A stretch of 64,000 nucleotides of DNA from Marivirga salinae (lineage in GTDB: Bacteria; Bacteroidota; Bacteroidia; Cytophagales; Cyclobacteriaceae). The translations under genes were made by a program, and so were the position numbers. The DNA lies in the NCBI RefSeq assembly GCF_030503855.1, contig NZ_CP129971.1:1309501-1373500 (forward strand). Direction: 5' to 3'. The notes under the pieces are model-generated. The model worked only from the letters and a program-made list of their open reading frames with translations. It had not been told where the DNA came from and made no database searches. This document shows positions 8,276 to 15,715 of the stretch, in pieces (the first letter of the stretch is position 1; each line of letters opens with the position of its first letter).

Positions 8276-8989
8276 ATGTCTAAAAAAGTAAAAAATATTC
8301 CTTGTGATTTATGCCTAAGTAGGCGTAAATCCATGTTCAATGAAATTCCAAATGATGCTCTTTGTGCATTAAGTGAACATAAAAGTACTTTGGCGCATAA
8401 TAAAGGTCAGGTGCTTTTTCTTGAAGGAACCCAACCTATGGGTTTGTTTTGCATTAGCGAAGGGAAAGTGAAAATTTTTAAAACAGATGATTCCGGGAGA
8501 GAGCAGATTGTACGCTTGGCTCAGGAAGGAGATTTTTTAGGCTATAGAGCTCTACTTTCAGGAGAAAACTATAATTCTTCTGCTACTATATTAGAAAATG
8601 CAAAAGTTTGTTTTATCCCTAAAAGCAGCTTTACTGAGCTAATTTCAAAAGACCACAATTTTCAGAATAAACTTATGCAGGCTGTTTGCCATGATTTAGG
8701 CGTTATGGAACAAAAAATGGCCGATATGGCTAATAAAACTGTAAGACAACGTCTAGCTACTACATTATTAATGTTAAAAAGCTCTTACGGTGTAGATGGA
8801 GATCAAAAAACTGAAATTAATATTGCACTTACAAGAGAAGATTTAGCCAAAATTGTGGGTACAGCTACTGAAACCCTTATTCGTTTGTTGTCCGATTTCA
8901 AGAAAGATGGATTAATTGATCTTAACGGCAAAAAAATAAGCGTCTTGGATGATAGAGCCTTAGCAAAAGAAATCGATCTATTCGCTTAA
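8276..8989 (+). CDS. Crp/Fnr-family transcriptional regulator
   Basis: A 237-residue regulator with an N-terminal cyclic-nucleotide-binding-type beta-roll (about residues 35-125) and a C-terminal winged helix-turn-helix, whose recognition region is around TREDLAKIVGTATETLIRLLSDF (about 175-197). The extreme N-terminus has Cys10 and Cys13 in a CxxC followed by CLSRRKSMF; Cys30, Cys59 and Cys112 are further cysteines. FNR-type oxygen sensors use an N-terminal cysteine set plus one roll cysteine to hold 4Fe-4S, so an Fe-S cluster is possible but not shown. It is a single gene, so targets cannot be read from context. Confidence 0.88.
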   Translation: MSKKVKNIPCDLCLSRRKSMFNEIPNDALCALSEHKSTLAHNKGQVLFLEGTQPMGLFCISEGKVKIFKTDDSGREQIVRLAQEGDFLGYRALLSGENYNSSATILENAKVCFIPKSSFTELISKDHNFQNKLMQAVCHDLGVMEQKMADMANKTVRQRLATTLLMLKSSYGVDGDQKTEINIALTREDLAKIVGTATETLIRLLSDFKKDGLIDLNGKKISVLDDRALAKEIDLFA

Positions 8990-9055
8990 TCTCACAAATT
9001 TCCGAAAATCCCTGAACTTATATCACTTCATTAGGCTTATGTCTGCTGATTATTG

Positions 9056-9063
9056 TAATTTTG
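9056..9063 (+). promoter_or_regulatory. TAnnTTTG-type -7 element close to rlmN start
   Basis: TAATTTTG matches the Bacteroidota -7 consensus. Only 4 bases separate it from the ATG at 9068, which would place the transcript start at or beside the start codon. No good -33 TTTG was found at the usual distance. Confidence 0.35.
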
Positions 9064-9067
9064 TGCT

Positions 9068-10150
9068 ATGCAAGAGAAAGCAGTCCATATTCAGAAAGAA
9101 GTAATAGAGGTAAATCTAAGCAAAAAGGATATTCGAAAAATGTCCATTGATGCTATTGCAGAAGATTTAACCGCATCAGGCGAGAAAGCTTTTAGAGCCA
9201 AACAGATTTATGAATGGCTTTGGATGAAATCAGCTGCTTCATTTGAGGAAATGACCAATCTTTCCAAAAATTTAAGGGAATGGCTGGATCAAAACTATTG
9301 TATTAATAGAATTACAATTGCCGATAAGCAATTAAGTTCAGACAGAACCATCAAAGTCGCTTTCCGATTGCATGATGGCAATGAAGTAGAAGGAGTGTTA
9401 ATTCCTACCGAAAACAGAATGACGGCTTGTGTGTCCTCCCAAGTAGGCTGTTCATTAAGTTGTAAATTTTGTGCTACAGGTTATTTGAAGAGAATGCGTA
9501 ATCTTGAAGCAGCTGAAATTTATGATCAGGTGGTGATGATTAAAGAATTGGCAGAAACGCATTACGATATGCCACTTTCCAACATTGTTTATATGGGCAT
9601 GGGCGAACCGCTTTTGAATTATAAAAACATGATGGAGTCCATAGAACATATCACTTCCGAAAAAGGATTGTTCATGTCTCCTAAAAGAATTACCGTTTCC
9701 ACAGCTGGTATTTCCAAAATGATAAAGAAATTAGCGGATGATGATGCTAAATTCAATCTAGCACTTTCTCTTCATGCCGCAAATGATGAGAAAAGAAGCC
9801 AAATCATGTCTATTAATGACAGCAATAACTTGCCAGTGCTCAGAGAGGCTTTAGAATATTACCACTCTAAAACCAAAAACAGAGTGACCTTTGAATATTG
9901 CGTTTTCAATAATTTTAATGATAGTCTGGAAGATGCAAAAGAACTATGGCAATTCACTAAATATGTTCCAGCCAAAGTTAATTTAATTGAATATAATCCA
10001 ATTGATCAAGCTGATTTTACCAATACGGATGAAGATAAGCTCGATAAATTTGCTGCATTCCTTGAAGATAGAGGTGTAATTGTGAATGTGAGAAGAAGCC
10101 GAGGAAAAGATATAGATGCTGCTTGTGGGCAATTGGCAAATAAGCATTAA
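9068..10150 (+). CDS. rlmN: 23S rRNA (adenine-C2)-methyltransferase / dual-specificity RlmN
   Basis: A radical-SAM methyltransferase of 360 residues that methylates C2 of A2503 in 23S rRNA and of A37 in some tRNAs. The cluster motif CxxxCxxC is Cys128, Cys132 and Cys135 (GCSLSCKFCATG). The C-terminal Cys353 in AACGQLA is the one that is methylated and forms the covalent intermediate. MGMGEPL (SAM-binding) and the N-terminal RlmN/Cfr domain with FRAKQIYEWLW are present. If the nearby -7 element is used, the N-terminus may begin a little downstream of the annotated ATG. Confidence 0.96.
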   Translation: MQEKAVHIQKEVIEVNLSKKDIRKMSIDAIAEDLTASGEKAFRAKQIYEWLWMKSAASFEEMTNLSKNLREWLDQNYCINRITIADKQLSSDRTIKVAFRLHDGNEVEGVLIPTENRMTACVSSQVGCSLSCKFCATGYLKRMRNLEAAEIYDQVVMIKELAETHYDMPLSNIVYMGMGEPLLNYKNMMESIEHITSEKGLFMSPKRITVSTAGISKMIKKLADDDAKFNLALSLHAANDEKRSQIMSINDSNNLPVLREALEYYHSKTKNRVTFEYCVFNNFNDSLEDAKELWQFTKYVPAKVNLIEYNPIDQADFTNTDEDKLDKFAAFLEDRGVIVNVRRSRGKDIDAACGQLANKH

Positions 10151-10178
10151 CTGGATTTTGTTTTAATAGATTAAACAA

Positions 10179-10625
10179 ATGAAAAAGCTTGCATCCCTAT
10201 TTTTATTACTATTATTTATATTCTCCTGTGAGCCAGAGCCTGAAGATCCATCTACCGAATATACATTAATTAATTCTACTCCGTGCCCTGTAGAGGTGAG
10301 AGGGTATTTGAATGGTGAAGTACTTGATACTTATTTGATAGATGAAAACTCGGATTTCTATAAATCTTTTAATTCATCTATTGAGACTGGTGCTATTTAT
10401 CCACCTCCATTCCGACCATATGCTGATTCATGTGTGGTCATTTACTGTGATAGCTATAGTATAACTCATTTACGCACGTATGAAGATCTGTATTTTTCAA
10501 GCCCTATAAAAAATTTATTTCATGACAATGACTACGAAATAGAGACTAGTGGGGAAAGAGTTAGTTATGTTTTTGAATTCACAGAAGAAGATTATGAAAA
10601 AGCAGTTGAGTTAAACAGGTATTGA
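10179..10625 (+). CDS. Putative lipoprotein, unknown function
   Basis: A 148-residue protein with a lipoprotein signal: MKK, a hydrophobic run, and FIFSC with the lipobox Cys at residue 17, followed by an acidic EPEPEDP stretch. The mature part is rich in Tyr and acidic residues and has four further cysteines (two close together near residues 87-90, around VVIYC), which could form disulfides. I do not recognise a domain. It starts 28 bp after rlmN and ends at a clear hairpin terminator. Confidence 0.65.
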   Translation: MKKLASLFLLLLFIFSCEPEPEDPSTEYTLINSTPCPVEVRGYLNGEVLDTYLIDENSDFYKSFNSSIETGAIYPPPFRPYADSCVVIYCDSYSITHLRTYEDLYFSSPIKNLFHDNDYEIETSGERVSYVFEFTEEDYEKAVELNRY

Positions 10626-10637
10626 AAAATATGAAGC

Positions 10638-10660
10638 CGTAGTTCATAACTACGTTTTTT
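10638..10660 (+). terminator. Rho-independent terminator after the lipoprotein gene
   Basis: CGTAGTT-CAT-AACTACG, a 7-bp stem with a 3-base loop, is followed by six T residues. It lies 13 bp after the stop codon of the upstream lipoprotein gene. Confidence 0.8.
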
Positions 10661-10871
10661 ATGTCCTGCTTGAAAGAGAATTAGCAAAAAATGTAACTGA
10701 TCACCAAATTATTCATTCAGCAGACCCAAGCAAAAAAACTTTTATTGGGGGAGAAGCTTCGATAGGGCTTGCGTAAAAACTGCTAGACCTTAAACTTCTC
10801 AAGCATTATTTTAAAATTTTCCTGCAATTTATACTTAATGCAATATGCTTGCGTTATAGTGTTAGGTGTAT

Positions 10872-11001
10872 GAATAATCATGTTCAACTCATAGAATCTA
10901 AAAGTTAATTACACATTAAATTGTGGGTTGCTTCTGAATATCAGATAGTCACTTCAGTTTCTCATGTAATTGCCTAATAGGCTCTATTTAAATGATTATT
11001 C
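10872..11001 (-). ncRNA. 6S-like structured RNA, paralogue A
   Basis: A 130-nt stretch folds as a rod. A perfect 10-bp closing stem (10872-10881 with 10992-11001) is followed by ATAGA/TCTAT (10891-10895 with 10983-10987), then AATTACA/TGTAATT (10907-10913 with 10965-10971), and a terminal hairpin TCTGA-ATA-TCAGA (10933-10945). Bases 10967-10991 are identical to 49312-49336 in the zapA-rny gap, and the apical hairpin and TAATTAA/TTCTAT blocks are also shared in the same order. A long stem, large internal loop and terminal hairpin is the 6S RNA plan. The strand is inferred from paralogue B. No protein reading frame fits. Confidence 0.55.
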
Positions 11002-11004
11002 ACT

Positions 11005-11694
11005 ATGGAACATTTCAAAAATGCAACTCGAGAATTGTATGCTAAGCGTCCACTTTTTTTTAATTTTGGATTAGTCTTAGCAATTAGTCTTTGTTTTATT
11101 GCCTTTGAATTTAAGGTCTTTATCGATGAAGGAGATAAAGTAGATTTTTCAGAGGAGGAAATAACTTTTCATCTTAATGAAGATGTAATACCTACCACTC
11201 ATCCACCAAAACCTAAGCCTAAAAAATTACCAGAACCAAAGGGTGATATCAACATAGTTGAGGTGGAGGAACTTTCTAAACCAGAAGAGAAAACGAAAGA
11301 AATTGATATCAATAAAGAGCTTGAATCACTTGGTAATGAATTCAAAATTCCTGAGGAAAAGGTTGATGATAATAATATTTATAATCCTGAATTATTAGAA
11401 GTTAGACCTCAATTTAATGGAGGCTTAGAAGCTTTTTATAAATATATTGGGGAGGCAATTGAATATCCTACTTACGAGCAAAGAAGAAATATAGAAGGCA
11501 AGGTATATTTATCTTTTGTAATAGAGAAAGATGGTTCTTTATCACAAGTGAAAATTCTAAAAGGTGTTTCTGAAGGCATTGATAAAGAAGCGGTTAGAGT
11601 TATCGAAAATGCTCCAAAATGGGAAGCCGGAAGACAGAGAGGACAAGCCGTGAGAGTGAGTATGAATATTCCTATTTCCTTTCAATTGAGGTAA
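11005..11694 (+). CDS. tonB: Energy transducer TonB
   Basis: A 229-residue TonB protein that couples inner-membrane proton motive force to outer-membrane receptors. It has a short cytoplasmic start, a single membrane anchor (about residues 17-36), a Pro/Lys-rich linker with HPPKPKPKK near residue 68, and a C-terminal TonB domain (about 140-229) with the pattern GKVYLSFVIEKDGSL and final NIPISFQL. The start matches other Bacteroidota TonB proteins and lies only 3 bases from the end of the 6S-like RNA on the opposite strand. TonB-dependent receptors nearby (13185 and 63683) are candidate partners. Confidence 0.93.
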   Translation: MEHFKNATRELYAKRPLFFNFGLVLAISLCFIAFEFKVFIDEGDKVDFSEEEITFHLNEDVIPTTHPPKPKPKKLPEPKGDINIVEVEELSKPEEKTKEIDINKELESLGNEFKIPEEKVDDNNIYNPELLEVRPQFNGGLEAFYKYIGEAIEYPTYEQRRNIEGKVYLSFVIEKDGSLSQVKILKGVSEGIDKEAVRVIENAPKWEAGRQRGQAVRVSMNIPISFQLR

Positions 11695-11704
11695 ATAATA
11701 TAAA

Positions 11705-11735
11705 TAGAATGAGAGCTTTTTAAGCTTTCATTCTA
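11705..11735 (+). terminator. Hairpin after tonB, possible terminator
   Basis: A 14-bp inverted repeat (11705-11718 with 11722-11735), loop TTT, has one G-T position that can pair as G-U in RNA. It starts 10 bp after the tonB stop. There is no clear T-run after it, so terminator activity is uncertain. Confidence 0.5.
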
Positions 11736-11759
11736 ACCTGAATTCGATTATTAATTTAG

Positions 11760-11865
11760 GATTCAGACCGTTTGTAAATAGTGAGTTTCAACTAAAAATT
11801 TTGAAGCAATAGCGGGCTATTGCAAGAAATTTTTAGGAAGAAAATCGCTGTTTACAAGCGGAATC
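11760..11865. repeat. 106-nt foldback (long imperfect palindrome)
   Basis: The left arm begins GATTC at 11760 and the right arm ends GAATC at 11865. Pairing runs through CCG/CGG, TTGTAAA/TTTACAA, a long AT-rich block containing CTAAAAATTT paired with AAATTTTTAG, and an 8-bp apex GCAATAGC-GG-GCTATTGC (11806-11823). Only a few internal mismatches interrupt it. It fills most of the gap between convergent tonB and the CDGSH gene. It could be a palindromic MITE remnant or a structured RNA; no coding potential is evident. Confidence 0.75.
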
Positions 11866-11919
11866 AGAAAAAATTTCCCATAAAATCTGAATTTCCAAAT
11901 TAATGTCGAACTCAGGTTT

Positions 11920-12351
11920 CTATCCTGCAAATCCAATTTTATTGTGAGTTCCATCGCAAAATGGTTTATTTCCCGAAGCGCCACATCGGCAAAAAGCGGT
12001 TGTTTTGTCCTTACTTTCCGTTTTCCCATTGGAATGTTTTATTTCAATTTTCCCTTTCACCATCAAAGGGCCATTTTTGCTGACTTCAACTTGGGTAGAA
12101 GAAGACTCGGTCTTATTATCTTGCTTTTGATTTTTCCAATATCCTGAAATCGCACCAGATGGACAGGCTTCCAACTGTTCCATAATTCTTTTGTCCTCTG
12201 CACCTTCTATATTCACCCACGGTCTTTCGTCTGTTCTAAATACCTCTGGGAGACCTCTCCAGCATTTTTCGCTATGAATACATAGAGAAGGTTGCCATTC
12301 TACTACCAATTCATCTGAATCATAAGTTTTTTTAGTAGGTTTTACATTCAT
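11920..12351 (-). CDS. Dual Fe-S protein: (4Fe-4S) mono-cluster domain plus CDGSH domain
   Basis: A 143-residue protein with two iron-sulfur modules. Residues about 10-72 form a divergent Fer4_19-type domain with Cys24, Cys30 and Cys63 (SLCIHSEKCWRGLPEVF, then ACPSGAI). Residues about 90-143 form a CDGSH domain with the 3Cys-1His ligand set Cys121, Cys123, Cys132 and His136 (FCRCGASGNKPFCDGTH), which binds a 2Fe-2S cluster. The linker is rich in Lys, Ser and Asn. No signal peptide is visible, so it is probably cytoplasmic and acts in electron transfer or redox sensing. The exact role of such fusions is unknown. It is a single leftward gene. Confidence 0.88.
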   Translation of the reverse strand: MNVKPTKKTYDSDELVVEWQPSLCIHSEKCWRGLPEVFRTDERPWVNIEGAEDKRIMEQLEACPSGAISGYWKNQKQDNKTESSSTQVEVSKNGPLMVKGKIEIKHSNGKTESKDKTTAFCRCGASGNKPFCDGTHNKIGFAG

Positions 12352-12520
12352 TTCATTTTAGCTATTTGATTCATTATTTAAGTTAATGAAATTTTAAGAA
12401 TAGATTTTAAAGGAACTTAAAAAAATCATTTTACATTCAATGGTTGGGCATTATTAATAAATCAAATTCACCATTTATGGAAGAGGTTTACTTAACTGTA
12501 AAGAAGTAGTCTAAATTCCG

Positions 12521-12528
12521 TAAATTTG
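12521..12528 (+). promoter_or_regulatory. TAnnTTTG-type -7 element
   Basis: TAAATTTG lies 20 bp upstream of the TTG start of the small membrane-anchored gene that precedes the TonB-dependent receptor. No convincing -33 element was found. Confidence 0.4.
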
Positions 12529-12548
12529 TATGACTTGATTTCATCAAT

Positions 12549-13085
12549 TTGAAAAAACAATTCATTCTTATATCGTTTCTTTTTTGCTTGTTAGCACCAG
12601 CTATGGTGACCTACCTATGGTTAAATCATCAAAAGAAACAAATCAAGCGTGAGGTGAAATGGAAAATCATTGAGGGTATCGATAAATCTGAACTGGTATT
12701 AATTCAGTTAAGTAAATCTGAAGCTGCTGAAAAACTGGAATGGAAACATTCCAGAGAGTTTGAATTTGAGGGGGAAATGTATGATGTGGTGGAATTTGCA
12801 GAAACCACGGATAGCATAAAATACTGGTGCTGGTGGGATTATGAAGAAACAGTATTAAACAAAAATTTGGCGGAAGTAGTCAATAATTTGTTAGGGAACC
12901 ATCCTGATAAGCAGGAGAAAGAACAGAAGCTGATTTCATTTTATCAATCTCTTTTTTCTGAAAAAGTCTTTCAGTGGCAAGCGCTTCAATTTGCTGAAGT
13001 ATCAAATCCGGAAACTGATTACCGATTCATTTCCAAAATGAATATTATTTCTATTCCCAATCCACCTCCTCAAAAGATAGTTTAA
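12549..13085 (+). CDS. Membrane-anchored protein of unknown function upstream of a TonB-dependent receptor
   Basis: A 178-residue protein with one N-terminal hydrophobic segment (about residues 5-26) followed by KKQIKREVKWK. The soluble part contains EFEFEGEMYDVVEF and IKYWCWWDYEE. I do not know the family, though similar small proteins preceding outer-membrane receptors occur in Bacteroidota. The start is a TTG at 12549, chosen because it gives MKK followed by the hydrophobic core. It ends about 100 bp before the receptor gene, so it may help the receptor's substrate uptake; this is inference only. Confidence 0.65.
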   Translation: MKKQFILISFLFCLLAPAMVTYLWLNHQKKQIKREVKWKIIEGIDKSELVLIQLSKSEAAEKLEWKHSREFEFEGEMYDVVEFAETTDSIKYWCWWDYEETVLNKNLAEVVNNLLGNHPDKQEKEQKLISFYQSLFSEKVFQWQALQFAEVSNPETDYRFISKMNIISIPNPPPQKIV

Positions 13086-13184
13086 ATATTTTATTTTGCT
13101 TTACTGATTAAATTGGATAATTGTATCTCTTCTACTCAGTAATGCCTTCTATTTTTTAAACTATTTATAAACTAAAAATTTATA

Positions 13185-15590
13185 ATGAGGAATATTATAT
13201 TGCTCTATATGTTTTTGGGTAGTCCTTTTATGGTCTATTCTCAAACTATTATGGTCAAAGATGACAAAACTTCAGAGCCTATTGAAATGGTAACCCTTAT
13301 CAGTGAGGAAATGAAAGAATTCATTAGCACTGATAAACACGGAAAGGCTGATATTTCCGCTTTTTCGGGTGCTCAAAAAATCCAGATTCAACGGCTAGGC
13401 TATCAATTGAAGATTTTAAGCTATGAAAAAATAAAGGCTTCTGATTTCATAATTGAGCTCAAAGCCAATAATTTCAATTTGAATGAGGTAATAGTTTCTG
13501 CAACTAGGTGGAGGCAGAATACTGGAGATATCCCTTCAAAAGTCATTTCGATTTCACCAAAGGAAGTGGCACTCCAAAATCCTCAAACTGCTGCGGATTT
13601 ATTAGGTGTTTCAGGGAAAGTCTATATTCAAAAAAGTCAACAAGGCGGAGGTAGCCCAATGATTCGAGGGTTTGCTACCAACCGGTTGCTTTATACAGTG
13701 GATGGAATTCGGATGAATAATGCAATTTTTCGTGGTGGAAATATTCAAAATGTGATAAGTTTAGATCCTTTTGCTACAGAAAATACAGAGGTTTTATTCG
13801 GTCCTGGCTCAGTTATTTACGGAAGTGATGCCATAGGTGGAGTGATGAGCTTTCAGACTTTAAGTCCTGAGTTATCTGATTCAGATGAGGTTTTAATATC
13901 TGGAAAAGTAAATACCCGGTTTTCTTCTGCTAATAATGAGAAAACCATTCATGCTGATATAAAATATGGCTGGAAAAAGTGGGCTTTTGTGACCAGTGCC
14001 AGCCGCTGGGATTATGATCATTTAAGGCAAGGGAGTAATGGACCGGAAGATTATTTGAAAACTTATTATGTTGAAAGATTTGAAGGTGAGGACAGAATAG
14101 TGGAGCAAGACGATCCTTTAATTCAAAATCCTACTGCATATACTCAGAAGAACTTAATGCAAAAAGTCAGATTCGAGCCTAATGAAAATTGGGATTTTCA
14201 ATATGGATTTCATTATTCTGAGACTTCAGATTATGGGCGTTATGATAGACTTAATCGAGTATCAAATGGTGAACCGCGTTATGCGGAATGGAAATATGGT
14301 CCTCAAAAATGGATGATGAATAATTTGAATATCACACATTCAGAAGAAACCAGAGCATTTGATCAACTATCTTTTCGATTAGCTCATCAGCAGTTTGAGG
14401 AAAGTAGAATTGACCGCAGTTTTCAAGATGAGATAAGGAGAATAAGAGCGGAAAAAGTTGATGCCTATTCAGCCAATATTGATTTCGTTAAAAAACTAGG
14501 GGAGAAAAGTACAGTTTTTTATGGTTCAGAGTATATTTTAAATAATGTTGAATCAAATGGTAAACAGGAAAACATCTTAACAGGTAATTTTGCCAATTCA
14601 CCTTCCAGATATCCTGAGTCTACTTGGAGTTCGATGGCAGTTTATACAAATTATGAATTTAAACCATCGGATAATTTCACTATTCAAGGGGGCCTACGAT
14701 ATAATCACTTCTTATTGAATGCTGAATTTGACACTACCTTTTACTCTTTTCCTTTTACAGAAGCCTATATTAATAATGGAGCTCTTACTGGAAGTTTGGG
14801 TATGGTTTATCATCCTGGAGATTCTTGGTCGGTTAATGCTAATTTCGGAACAGCTTTTAGAGCTCCCAATGTAGATGATGTAGGTAAAATATTCGATTCG
14901 GAACCTGGAGCTGTCGTGATTCCCAATCCGAATTTGACGGCAGAATATGCTTATAATTGGGATATAGGAATAGCAAAAGTTTTCAACGATTTTCTTAAAG
15001 TGGATTTTACAGCCTATTATACTTTGCTCAATAATGCTATGGTTCGAAGGGATTCTCAATTAAACGGACAAGATAGCATCATTTTCGATGGTGAACAAAG
15101 TAAAGTTCAGTCCATTCAAAATGCGGCTGTTGCAAATGTGTATGGAGTTCAGGCAGCAATGGAAATTAAATTTCCTGGAGGAATAAACTTGTCTTCAGAT
15201 TTAAATTATCAAATAGGAGAAGAAGAATTAGATGATGGTTCGCTTAGCCCTTCAAGACATGCAGCTCCAATGTTTGGTACCACTCGTTTAAATTTCAAAT
15301 CTAAAGATTGGTTAGTTCAGCTTTACGCTAATTATCAAGCGGAACGCCAACATTCAGAATTAGCAGTTGAAGAAAGAGGAAAAACTGAAATTTATGCATT
15401 GAATGAGAATGGCAATACTTATGCACCAGCTTGGTATACTCTTAATTTTAAATTGAGCTATCAGTTTTTACAGGATTTGAGTTTAAATGTTGGAATAGAA
15501 AACATTACTGACCAACGATACAGGCCATATAGTTCAGGTATGTCTGCTCCTGGAAGGAATTATATTATGTCTCTTAATTTTAAGTTTTAA
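13185..15590 (+). CDS. TonB-dependent outer-membrane receptor, heme/hemoglobin-type
   Basis: An 801-residue outer-membrane receptor. A signal peptide (about 1-20, ending YSQ) is followed by a carboxypeptidase-regulatory-like domain (about 21-100), a TonB box region around NEVIVSATRW, a plug (about 110-225) with GGGSPMIRGFATNRLLYTVDG and YGSDAIGGVM, and a 22-strand barrel ending in aromatic Phe (LNFKF). The plug signature and FRAPNVDDVGKIF resemble the HmuR/hemoglobin receptor group, but substrate specificity cannot be settled by eye. It is followed by a strong terminator. Partner energy transduction could come from tonB at 11005. Confidence 0.9.
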   Translation: MRNIILLYMFLGSPFMVYSQTIMVKDDKTSEPIEMVTLISEEMKEFISTDKHGKADISAFSGAQKIQIQRLGYQLKILSYEKIKASDFIIELKANNFNLNEVIVSATRWRQNTGDIPSKVISISPKEVALQNPQTAADLLGVSGKVYIQKSQQGGGSPMIRGFATNRLLYTVDGIRMNNAIFRGGNIQNVISLDPFATENTEVLFGPGSVIYGSDAIGGVMSFQTLSPELSDSDEVLISGKVNTRFSSANNEKTIHADIKYGWKKWAFVTSASRWDYDHLRQGSNGPEDYLKTYYVERFEGEDRIVEQDDPLIQNPTAYTQKNLMQKVRFEPNENWDFQYGFHYSETSDYGRYDRLNRVSNGEPRYAEWKYGPQKWMMNNLNITHSEETRAFDQLSFRLAHQQFEESRIDRSFQDEIRRIRAEKVDAYSANIDFVKKLGEKSTVFYGSEYILNNVESNGKQENILTGNFANSPSRYPESTWSSMAVYTNYEFKPSDNFTIQGGLRYNHFLLNAEFDTTFYSFPFTEAYINNGALTGSLGMVYHPGDSWSVNANFGTAFRAPNVDDVGKIFDSEPGAVVIPNPNLTAEYAYNWDIGIAKVFNDFLKVDFTAYYTLLNNAMVRRDSQLNGQDSIIFDGEQSKVQSIQNAAVANVYGVQAAMEIKFPGGINLSSDLNYQIGEEELDDGSLSPSRHAAPMFGTTRLNFKSKDWLVQLYANYQAERQHSELAVEERGKTEIYALNENGNTYAPAWYTLNFKLSYQFLQDLSLNVGIENITDQRYRPYSSGMSAPGRNYIMSLNFKF

Positions 15591-15602
15591 TCTATATTTT
15601 GA

Positions 15603-15645
15603 ATTCAAGAGATTGCCGAAAACGGTAGTCTCTTGAATCTTTTCT
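15603..15645 (+). terminator. Rho-independent terminator after the receptor gene
   Basis: A 16-bp stem (15603-15618 with 15623-15638, two G-U pairs in RNA) with an AAAA loop, followed by CTTTTCTTTT. It lies 12 bp after the receptor stop codon. Confidence 0.85.
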
Positions 15646-15686
15646 TTTGATTTGCACTTTCAATTCCTTTTGCCAATCATTATTCG

Positions 15687-15694
15687 TAATTTTG
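15687..15694 (+). promoter_or_regulatory. TAnnTTTG-type -7 element upstream of prfC
   Basis: TAATTTTG lies 22 bp before the prfC ATG. A TTTG is present at 15669-15672, but the 14-base spacing is shorter than the usual -33 to -7 distance. Confidence 0.4.
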
Positions 15695-15715
15695 CAGCTT
15701 CATTGAGGAATCCAT

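Noticed and set aside
11817..12029. Short minus-strand frame crossing the foldback and the CDGSH gene
   Set aside because: It overlaps the CDGSH gene in another frame and has no motif; the foldback explains the sequence.
14712..15059. Open frame of 115 codons on the minus strand inside the receptor gene
   Set aside because: It is antisense to a well-supported receptor, and has no recognisable motif or start context.
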